The notes under the pieces are model-generated. The model was not told where the DNA came from and ran no database searches. It worked only from the letters and a program-made list of their open reading frames with translations. This document shows, piece after piece, positions 30,911 to 37,014 of a stretch of 37,014 nt of DNA (the stretch's first letter is position 1; each line of letters starts with the position of its first letter). A program made the position numbers and the translations under genes. This DNA is from UMGS1124 sp045613165 (lineage in GTDB: Bacteria > Bacillota_I > Bacilli_A > RF39 > UBA660): contig JAZLAK010000093.1 of the NCBI GenBank assembly GCA_045613165.1, positions 1 through 37,014 on the forward strand, in the 5' to 3' direction.

Positions 30911-32137
30911 ATGACTATTATTGATATTATAAATAAAAAAAGATTAGGTAAAGAATTATCTTATGAAGAATTAGATTATGCTTTCACTGGATATCTAAAC
31001 AAAAAACATGAAGATTACCAAATGAGCAGCCTTTTAATGGCAATTGTTATTAATGGAATGACTTTAGAAGAAACAATAGATTTAACGGATATATTCATTA
31101 AAAGTGGGGATGTTTATGATTTAAGCGAAATAGGAGAGATAATCGTAGATAAACATTCTACTGGTGGCATAGGTGACTCAACAACATTAGTAGTAGGTCC
31201 AATAGTCGCATCATGTGGTGTTAAAATGGCCAAATTGAGCGGAAGAGGTTTAGGCATAACCGGTGGAACAATAGATAAATTAGAGAGTATTCCCAAATTT
31301 AATGTAAATTTAAATGAAAAAGAATTTATCAAAGCTGTTAAAAATGTTGGTTTTGTTGACTGCGCTCAAACAAAAATCTTAGTTCCTTTAGATAAAATAG
31401 TATATAATTTAAGAAATAATTCTGGCACAACTGAATCTCTACCATTAATAACATCAAGTATAATGTCTAAAAAAATTGCTAGTGGCGCTGACATTATATT
31501 AATTGATATAAAAGTTGGTTGTGGAGCATTAATAAAAACAAAAAAAGATGCTAATTTAATCAGTTCATGGATGAAAGAGATTGGTAAAAGATATAACAAA
31601 AAAGTAGTAACTATTATTAGTGATATGAATGTACCTTTATCCAATAGTATAGGAAACGCTTTAGAAGTAGAAGAAGCTATGAAAGTTTTATACGGAGAAA
31701 AAACAAGACTTTATGATACTTCAAAAGAAATAGCAAGTCTATTAATATCTTTAGCAAAGAAAGTAACAATACAAGAAGCCGAAGAAATGGTTGATTTATC
31801 AATTTCTTCAGGAAGAGCATATAAAAAATTCTTAGAGTTTGTAACTAATCAAGGTGGAAATATAAATAATTTAAAAATCAACGCTAAAATAAAAGTAATT
31901 AAATCAGAAAAAAGTGGCACTTTAAAAGATATTAACGCTCTAAAAGTAGGGGAATTAGCACTTAAGTTAGGTGCTGGAAAAATAAATGATAGAGAAACTA
32001 TTGATTATTCAGCTGGTGTTAAACTATATAAAGAAATAGGAGAAAAAGTTAAAAAAGGAGACATCTTAGCAGCAATATATACAAATAAAAATATAAAGTT
32101 GTCAAATGAAGATATTAATTGTTTTATAATAGAATAA
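30911..32137 (+). CDS. pdp: Pyrimidine-nucleoside phosphorylase
   Basis: This enzyme splits uridine, thymidine or deoxyuridine with phosphate to give the base and (deoxy)ribose 1-phosphate, in nucleoside salvage. The 408-residue product has the family's N-terminal helical domain (MSSLLMAIVINGMTLEET) and the signature DKHSTGGIGDSTTLVVGP with KLSGRGLGITGGTIDKLESIPKF (about 75-135). A C-terminal domain with AGVKLYKEIGEKVKKGDILAAIY closes it. It is somewhat shorter than the usual 430 or so residues. Substrate choice (uridine plus thymidine versus thymidine only) cannot be settled by eye. GAGGGT precedes the ATG. Confidence 0.93.
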   Translation: MTIIDIINKKRLGKELSYEELDYAFTGYLNKKHEDYQMSSLLMAIVINGMTLEETIDLTDIFIKSGDVYDLSEIGEIIVDKHSTGGIGDSTTLVVGPIVASCGVKMAKLSGRGLGITGGTIDKLESIPKFNVNLNEKEFIKAVKNVGFVDCAQTKILVPLDKIVYNLRNNSGTTESLPLITSSIMSKKIASGADIILIDIKVGCGALIKTKKDANLISSWMKEIGKRYNKKVVTIISDMNVPLSNSIGNALEVEEAMKVLYGEKTRLYDTSKEIASLLISLAKKVTIQEAEEMVDLSISSGRAYKKFLEFVTNQGGNINNLKINAKIKVIKSEKSGTLKDINALKVGELALKLGAGKINDRETIDYSAGVKLYKEIGEKVKKGDILAAIYTNKNIKLSNEDINCFIIE

Positions 32138-32140
32138 TTA

Positions 32141-32149
32141 TGGTATAAT
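32141..32149 (+). promoter_or_regulatory. Extended -10 promoter of the HerA-like gene
   Basis: TGGTATAAT (32141-32149) is a perfect extended -10 (TGn-TATAAT). The -35 region is AT-rich without a clear hexamer. Its predicted start is about 17 nt before the ATG at 32173. Confidence 0.6.
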
Positions 32150-32172
32150 CAAATAAAATAGAAGGTGAAAAT

Positions 32173-33927
32173 ATGTTTGGAAAAATTTTAAATATAACAG
32201 ATTCAACAGTAGAAGTAGAAATAAATAAAACAGCTGAAGTAATACCTAACTTAATGAATTTACATGTAGTATTTGTAGATAATGATACAAAATTATTAGG
32301 AGAAGTTAGAACAATATTAACTGATACAATTCACATTGATTTAAAAGGTCAATTTATTGGAGAAAAATTTATAGCAGGGACTATAAAAAAACCATCATTA
32401 TCTAGCACAGTAAGAGTAATAGAAGAAAATGAATTAAATATAGTTTTAGGAGACAATAATGAAGCTAGTATTTACTTAGGAAAAAGTCCAATTTATCCAA
32501 GTAAAAATGTATACGTTAATATAAATGATATTTTCTCAAATCACTTATCAATAATAGGTAATTCTGGTTCTGGTAAAAGTTGTAGCGTAGCAAGAATAAT
32601 ACAAAATATATTTTTAAATAAAAATTTCTTAACTTACAATGCAAATTTATTCTTCTTTGACGCATATGGAGAATACAAAAATGCATTCAAGAGTTTATCT
32701 CAAATAAATCCAAATTATCAATATAAATTCTTAACTACAAATCCTACTGAAGAAACTGACGGAAATTTAGTTATACCAATTTATTTACTATCTGTTGATG
32801 ATATAGCATTATTACTACAAGCAACTGATCACAACCAAATAACTATAATTGAAAGAATGTATAAATTAGTTAGAATATTCTCAAGAAATGATGATAACGC
32901 TAAAAAATTAAAAAATCATTTAATAGCAAAAGCAATAATGAACATATTCTTTTCTAATCAAAGTTCTACAGCAAAAAAAGCCGATATATTCTCTATAGTT
33001 ACAAGTTGTAGTACTGACGAATTTAATTTAAAAGCTGAATTGCAAGGAATAGGCTATACAAGAGTATTTAGTGAATGTTTTGGTATAGATAGAAATGGCG
33101 AATTTGGAGAAAGCGTTTTATTAAACGAATATATTAATAAATTTATAGATGACAATCTAGAAAGTAGTATTGTAATACCTGATCAAGCATTCTTTACTTT
33201 AAATGATTTATCTAAAGCTTTAAACTTTACTTTAATAGGTGAAGGTTTCCAAGAAAATAAAACTATTCAAGATTCAGCTGTAATATTAAAAGTTAGACTA
33301 AACTCAATAATTAATAGTTCAAATAGTGTATTCTTTAATGCTACCGAATATACAAATTTAGAAACATATATTTCTAATTTAATAATGAATAATAATAAGA
33401 GAAGCCAAATAATAAATGTAAATTTAGAAGGTGTTGACGATAATCTAGCTAAAGTTATAGTTAAAATATTATCTAAAATGTTATTTGATTTCGCTAAATC
33501 TAGAACAGACAGAGCAAGCATACCTTTCCATTTATTCATAGAAGAAGCTCATAGATATGTTGTAAAAGATAACGATGTGTTCTTATTAGGTTACAATATA
33601 TTTGAACGTATTGCTAAAGAAGGTAGAAAATACGGGGTTATTCTAGATTTAATAACTCAAAGACCAGTAGAAATAAGCGATACAGTAGTATCGCAAATGA
33701 GTAATTTCTTAATATTAAAAATGACTCATCCAAAAGATTTAGAATATATAGAAAAAATGCTACCTAATATCAGCGGAGATGTAATAGACAAATTAAATTC
33801 TTTACAAGCAGGGACTTTAGTAGCATTCGGTAACGCATTTAAAATACCGCTACTTATAAAAATGGATATGCCAGATCCTACACCATATAGTTCTAACTGT
33901 GATATAGTAGGTAGATGGAAAGGATAA
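32173..33927 (+). CDS. HerA-like hexameric P-loop ATPase (DUF87 type)
   Basis: HerA/FtsK-type ATPases translocate DNA as hexamers. In archaea HerA works with the nuclease NurA in end resection, and bacterial relatives occur with nucleases or SIR2-like effectors in defence islands. The 584-residue product has an N-terminal HAS-barrel-like beta region (about 1-90), Walker A IIGNSGSGKSCSVARI at about 129-143 and Walker B FHLFIEEAHRYV near 452-463. The typical C-terminal LITQRPVEISDTVVSQMSNFLILKMTHPKDLEYI with KIPLLIKMDMPDPTPY follows. No nuclease or effector gene is adjacent; it sits between pdp and hemW with its own promoter and terminator. AAGGTGA precedes the ATG. The function in this organism is unknown. 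Confidence 0.85.
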   Translation: MFGKILNITDSTVEVEINKTAEVIPNLMNLHVVFVDNDTKLLGEVRTILTDTIHIDLKGQFIGEKFIAGTIKKPSLSSTVRVIEENELNIVLGDNNEASIYLGKSPIYPSKNVYVNINDIFSNHLSIIGNSGSGKSCSVARIIQNIFLNKNFLTYNANLFFFDAYGEYKNAFKSLSQINPNYQYKFLTTNPTEETDGNLVIPIYLLSVDDIALLLQATDHNQITIIERMYKLVRIFSRNDDNAKKLKNHLIAKAIMNIFFSNQSSTAKKADIFSIVTSCSTDEFNLKAELQGIGYTRVFSECFGIDRNGEFGESVLLNEYINKFIDDNLESSIVIPDQAFFTLNDLSKALNFTLIGEGFQENKTIQDSAVILKVRLNSIINSSNSVFFNATEYTNLETYISNLIMNNNKRSQIINVNLEGVDDNLAKVIVKILSKMLFDFAKSRTDRASIPFHLFIEEAHRYVVKDNDVFLLGYNIFERIAKEGRKYGVILDLITQRPVEISDTVVSQMSNFLILKMTHPKDLEYIEKMLPNISGDVIDKLNSLQAGTLVAFGNAFKIPLLIKMDMPDPTPYSSNCDIVGRWKG

Positions 33928-33937
33928 AATAATAATT

Positions 33938-33978
33938 AAAATACAGAAAAACAATATTTTGCTGTATTTTTTATTTTT
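33938..33978 (+). terminator. Intrinsic terminator after the HerA-like gene
   Basis: AAAATACAG (33938-33946) pairs with CTGTATTTT (33962-33970), followed by a T-rich tract. Confidence 0.8.
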
Positions 33979-33980
33979 TG

Positions 33981-33989
33981 TGTTATACT
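33981..33989 (+). promoter_or_regulatory. Candidate extended -10 promoter of the HemW-like gene
   Basis: TGTTATACT (33981-33989) fits an extended -10; no clear -35 is seen because the preceding terminator occupies that region. Confidence 0.5.
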
Positions 33990-34006
33990 TTTATTAGGTG
34001 GTAAAC

Positions 34007-35089
34007 ATGAATTCAGTTTATATACATATACCATTTTGTAAATCAATATGTAGTTATTGCGATTTTTGCAAACAACTATATAACGAAACTAACGTAAAAA
34101 AATACTTATGTTCTTTACGTGAAGAAATAAATGATAGATATAACGATGAAGAATTAGATACTATATATATAGGTGGTGGTACTCCTAGTGCTTTAAATTT
34201 TAATGAATTAAGAGAATTGTTTGATATATTAAAAACTTTAAAAACTAATAACTTAAAAGAATTTACATTTGAATGCAACGTTAATGATATTTCAGAAGAA
34301 TTAATTAAACTTTTAAAAGAAAATAAAGTTAATAGATTGAGTATAGGAGTAGAATCATTTAATAAAGAAAAATTAAAATTCATGGAACGTTTCTCATCAT
34401 TTGACGATGTAAAACAAAAAATTGAAATGATTAGAAGAGTAGGTATTAATAATATAAATCTAGATTTAATATATGGAATACCAGGAGAAACACTTAAAGA
34501 TTTGAAAAAAGATTTAAACTTAATATTAAAGCTTAAACCAGAACATATAAGTACATATTCTTTAATATTAGAAGAATATACAAAATTAAGTTTAAAAGAG
34601 ATTAACCCAATAGATGAAGAATTAGAATTAGAAATGTATAATTATATTAGAAAAAAATTAAAAAATAAAAAATACATACATTATGAAGTCAGTAACTTTG
34701 CACTTTCAAATAAAGAATCTATACATAATTTAAATTATTGGAATAACGAAGAATATTATGGTTTTGGTTTAGGAGCTCATGGATACATCGATGGAATAAG
34801 ATATGAAAATACTAAAAATATAAATAAATATATAGAAAATGAATTCGTAGCAAAACAAGAAATTGTTGGAATAAAAGAAAAACAAGAGAATGAATTAATG
34901 CTAGGTTTAAGAAAAATTAAGGGAATAAATTTGAGTGATTTTTTTAATAAATATGAAGTAAATATGCAAAATGTTTTTCCAATCAAGCCACTTATAAAAA
35001 ATAAAGATTTAATATATAAAGACGGATATATATTTATCAATCCTGAGAAATTATATATTATGAATGAAATATTATTAAAATTAATTTAA
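34007..35089 (+). CDS. hemW: HemW-like radical SAM protein (heme chaperone family)
   Basis: HemW resembles coproporphyrinogen III dehydrogenase but acts as a heme chaperone rather than an oxidase. The 360-residue product has the radical SAM cluster motif CKSICSYCDF (Cys11, Cys15, Cys18, with a further Cys21). YIGGGTPSAL (about 54-63), LSIGVESFN, DLIYGIPGETLKDL and the C-terminal HemW domain with NYWNNEEYYGFGLGAHGYI follow. No other heme genes are in view, so heme handling is inferred from the family only. I chose the ATG at 34007 after AGGTGG; an in-frame GTG at 33998 falls inside that site. It is followed by an orphan gene after 11 bp. Confidence 0.9.
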   Translation: MNSVYIHIPFCKSICSYCDFCKQLYNETNVKKYLCSLREEINDRYNDEELDTIYIGGGTPSALNFNELRELFDILKTLKTNNLKEFTFECNVNDISEELIKLLKENKVNRLSIGVESFNKEKLKFMERFSSFDDVKQKIEMIRRVGINNINLDLIYGIPGETLKDLKKDLNLILKLKPEHISTYSLILEEYTKLSLKEINPIDEELELEMYNYIRKKLKNKKYIHYEVSNFALSNKESIHNLNYWNNEEYYGFGLGAHGYIDGIRYENTKNINKYIENEFVAKQEIVGIKEKQENELMLGLRKIKGINLSDFFNKYEVNMQNVFPIKPLIKNKDLIYKDGYIFINPEKLYIMNEILLKLI

Positions 35090-35100
35090 GGAGTAAAGAT

Positions 35101-35526
35101 ATGATAAAAGAACTTATACAAAAATATAAAAAATTAAAAATAGAAACAACTACAGTTAAGGAATATACTGCGCCAAAAGTAGAAACTGTAAATTTAGAAA
35201 GAGAGTTTCCAATAGAAATTATTGCATCAACTATGGAAAACAGAGCACTGGCCCCACTAGAAGATTTGGAAGATTTTTGGAGTTTTATTACAAATGAAGA
35301 AGTAAGTTTATCAAATATCCAAAGGTTTATACCTATTATTCAAAGAGAAATATTAAATCAATATCCTAACTTTAAAATTCTAGATTTATCTAGTGACGAA
35401 TGGTATTTAAAAGAAGATAAGGTTAAATGGTTAAAAAATTGGTATAGAGAACAAAATGGGGTTTCACTAACAATAAAATCATTAAAAAAAGGATATACAA
35501 AGACTTTAACAATACAAGACAAATAA
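35101..35526 (+). CDS. Unknown 141-residue protein co-transcribed with hemW
   Basis: The product is soluble, with a basic N-terminal helix (IKELIQKYKKLKIE), a linker and a mixed alpha/beta body containing LAPLEDLEDFWSFITNEEVSLSNIQRFIPIIQREILNQYPNF. It ends in a short beta-like tail (SLTIKSLKKGYTKTLTIQ). I do not recognise a family. TAAGGAG precedes the ATG and the gap to hemW is only 11 bp, so the two form an operon closed by a strong terminator. The pairing with hemW is the only functional hint. Confidence 0.72.
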   Translation: MIKELIQKYKKLKIETTTVKEYTAPKVETVNLEREFPIEIIASTMENRALAPLEDLEDFWSFITNEEVSLSNIQRFIPIIQREILNQYPNFKILDLSSDEWYLKEDKVKWLKNWYREQNGVSLTIKSLKKGYTKTLTIQDK

Positions 35527-35542
35527 ATATCTTGTATTTTTT
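35511..35542 (+). terminator. Intrinsic terminator after the hemW operon
   Basis: AATACAAGA (35511-35519) and TCTTGTATT (35530-35538) form a perfect 9-bp stem that includes the last codons of the gene, followed by T residues. Confidence 0.85.
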
Positions 35543-35559
35543 AATTTTTGTGATAGAAT
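35532..35559 (+). promoter_or_regulatory. Candidate promoter of the terminal surface-protein gene
   Basis: TTGTAT (35532-35537) and TAGAAT (35554-35559) are 16 bp apart, and the -10 is preceded by TGA, an extended -10. The -35 overlaps the preceding terminator stem. Confidence 0.5.
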
Positions 35560-35586
35560 TATTATTAGAATAAGGATGTGTTAATT

Positions 35587-37014
35587 TTGAAAAAGAATTT
35601 TAAATATTTATTATGTGCTTTAAGTATTACAATGTTGTGTCCTTTAATAACAAACGCAGCATCTTTAAGTTTCGAAGGTTCACCAAACAATAACGTTGCA
35701 ACTTATGAAATAAAATATACACCTGACGCAACACCTTTTGATACTATTAATATAGAATTAGAAAAAACAAATGATGACTTAACTTATAACTTAACCAGTG
35801 AATATGGTACATGTGAAAATCTAAAATGTAGTAATTTAATTACAAAACAAATTACAACCGAAGCTACAATAGCAACTTTAACTGTACAAAATACAACAAG
35901 TGAAAATCAAAAAACCTCACTTACTATAAATGGAAATGCAAATGAAACAGCAATTACAAGTGCTACAAAAGAATTCACTTTAAAACCTGTAGCAACAACA
36001 ACTACAACTCAAAGAGCATTAAATACAGATAATAACTTATCAGGTTTAACTATTTCAGTTGGAGCATTAGATCAAACATTTAGTAAAGATATAAAAGAAT
36101 ATAGCGTAACAGGAATAAAAGATACAGTAAACTCAGTAACAATTACACCAACATGTGCAGCTGAAGGATGTACTTGGGTAATGAGTTGCCCTTTAGGAGA
36201 ATGCTCAGTTACAAATCCTTCTGAAAGAGGTAGAGTAGCTCTACAAACAGGAGCAAATAAAGTATCTATAGTTGTTACCAGTGAAGATAAAAAAAGTAAT
36301 AAAACGTATATTTTAAATATATATAGAGGGGAAATTGTTGCAAGTTCAGCATATCTTTCTGGTCTCGAAATAACTGATGCAATATTAAGCCCTGGTTTCG
36401 ATTCAATGACTAATGATTATACATTAACTGTTGGATTAGATGTAGAAAAATTAGATATCATAACTACTACTGAAGATCCTAGCGCAAAAGTTTTAATTAA
36501 AGGAAATGAAGATTTAAAAGAAGGAGAAAATACTATTACTATTACTGTTACAAGTAGTGATGGTGAGAGCAAACAAGTATATACTCTTATAGTTACAAAA
36601 GAAGATATTGAAGAAGAACAAATTGAAGAAGATAAAGAAAATATTACAACAAGTAAAGTAGAAAAGAAAAAAAATAATACTTGGTTAATTATAGTTCTAT
36701 CTATTTTAGGCTTAACATTAATCGTTGTAGCTTTCTTAATTATATTTAAAAGAAAAAAGAAAAAAAATAAGAATGATAAAATCGATAAAAATAATAAGGG
36801 TACAAAATTAATAAACGATGATACTGAAATTTTAGAAAAAGCTTTAGAAGATGATTTAATGAATACAAATGAAATAGCAAAACAAAATACAGCAAATTTA
36901 CATATTTTAAACGAAACTAGAAAACAATTACATGAAGAACCAAAACAAGATATAGATGAAGCGTTAGATGATTTAATGAAAACAAAAAGATTAGAACTTG
37001 GAGATTTAGATTTT
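35587..37014 (+). CDS. Surface protein with cadherin-like beta-sandwich domains (3' end beyond window)
   Basis: The frame opens with TTG at 35587, about 11 bases after AAGGA (35572-35576), and remains open for 476 codons to the window edge, so the C terminus is missing. A signal peptide (KKNFKYLLCALSITMLCPLITNA) is followed by an N-terminal beta domain with a Cys pair (GTCENLKCSN). A Thr-rich linker and two cadherin-like beta-sandwich repeats follow (LSGLTISVGALDQTFSKDIKEY..., then YLSGLEITDAILSPGFDSMTNDY...). A Glu/Lys-rich spacer, one transmembrane helix (about residues 361-381, WLIIVLSILGLTLIVVAFLII) and a Lys-rich cytoplasmic tail of at least 90 residues complete what is visible. An in-frame GTG at 35578 is too close to the ribosome-binding site. 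Function is unknown; adhesion or envelope structure is a guess. Confidence 0.82.
   Translation, partial: MKKNFKYLLCALSITMLCPLITNAASLSFEGSPNNNVATYEIKYTPDATPFDTINIELEKTNDDLTYNLTSEYGTCENLKCSNLITKQITTEATIATLTVQNTTSENQKTSLTINGNANETAITSATKEFTLKPVATTTTTQRALNTDNNLSGLTISVGALDQTFSKDIKEYSVTGIKDTVNSVTITPTCAAEGCTWVMSCPLGECSVTNPSERGRVALQTGANKVSIVVTSEDKKSNKTYILNIYRGEIVASSAYLSGLEITDAILSPGFDSMTNDYTLTVGLDVEKLDIITTTEDPSAKVLIKGNEDLKEGENTITITVTSSDGESKQVYTLIVTKEDIEEEQIEEDKENITTSKVEKKKNNTWLIIVLSILGLTLIVVAFLIIFKRKKKKNKNDKIDKNNKGTKLINDDTEILEKALEDDLMNTNEIAKQNTANLHILNETRKQLHEEPKQDIDEALDDLMKTKRLELGDLDF

Noticed and set aside
1..37014. Mycoplasma-type genetic code with TGA as Trp
   Set aside because: Conserved proteins are full length under the standard code and their tryptophans use TGG.
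1..37014. CRISPR array, insertion sequence, prophage or integrated element
   Set aside because: No regularly spaced repeats, transposase, integrase or phage structural genes were seen, and gene content and composition are uniform. The HerA-like ATPase alone does not make a defence island.

Overview
The window is a very AT-rich chromosomal segment from a low-GC Bacillota, most likely an anaerobic, gut-type member of the class Bacilli (an RF39-like or similar uncultured lineage; this is inference). The evidence is the Bacillus-style gene content and synteny (sepF/divIVA, sirA-like/yneF, yceD/rpmF, rpsB/tsf), many strong sigma-A promoters, standard-code stops (mostly TAA), an oxygen-sensitive ribonucleotide reductase, and a sporulation sigma factor with a SigK-type pro-sequence. 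Nothing looks like a prophage, CRISPR array, insertion sequence or genomic island.

Layout. 1-3.7 kb: tail of a membrane protein, sepF, divIVA, recD2 and a 47-residue membrane peptide. 3.7-14.8 kb: a translation block with proS, a surface protein, a T-box leader with hisS-asnS, a compact type I toxin-antitoxin locus (about 9514-9837), then aspS-gatC-gatA-gatB with overlapping ends. 14.8-20.2 kb: a stand-alone GdpP-like DHH/DHHA1 phosphodiesterase, a convergent HAD phosphatase, a HelD-like helicase, a SirA-like gene behind a perfect Spo0A box, yneF, yceD and rpmF. 20.2-26.2 kb: an unknown protein, tRNA-Met(CAT), an M29 aminopeptidase, and a Crp/Fnr-fold regulator divergent from nrdD-nrdG-dut with an 18-bp palindrome between them. 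26.2-28.9 kb: a small XRE regulator, sigK, and two orphan genes, one with an internal duplication. 28.9-37.0 kb: rpsB (with a Rho_N-like tail)-tsf, pyrimidine nucleoside phosphorylase, a solitary HerA-like ATPase, a HemW-like radical SAM protein, an orphan, and a surface protein that runs off the end.

The most notable find is the locus between asnS and aspS. It has a 30-residue hydrophobic peptide gene and a convergent antisense RNA of about 110 nt. Each transcript has its own TTGATA-N17-TATAAT promoter and its own intrinsic terminator. The mRNA also has complementary 5' and 3' segments and a repeated TTGGGT, the architecture expected of Fst/TxpA-type type I toxin-antitoxin systems. Other points of interest are a regulatory palindrome placed to act on both divergent promoters of the nrd region, a T-box whose specifier region reads GACAC (overlapping Asp and His codons), and a Spo0A box in front of the sirA-like gene. 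All names rest on reading the sequence and remembered family features; no database search was run.
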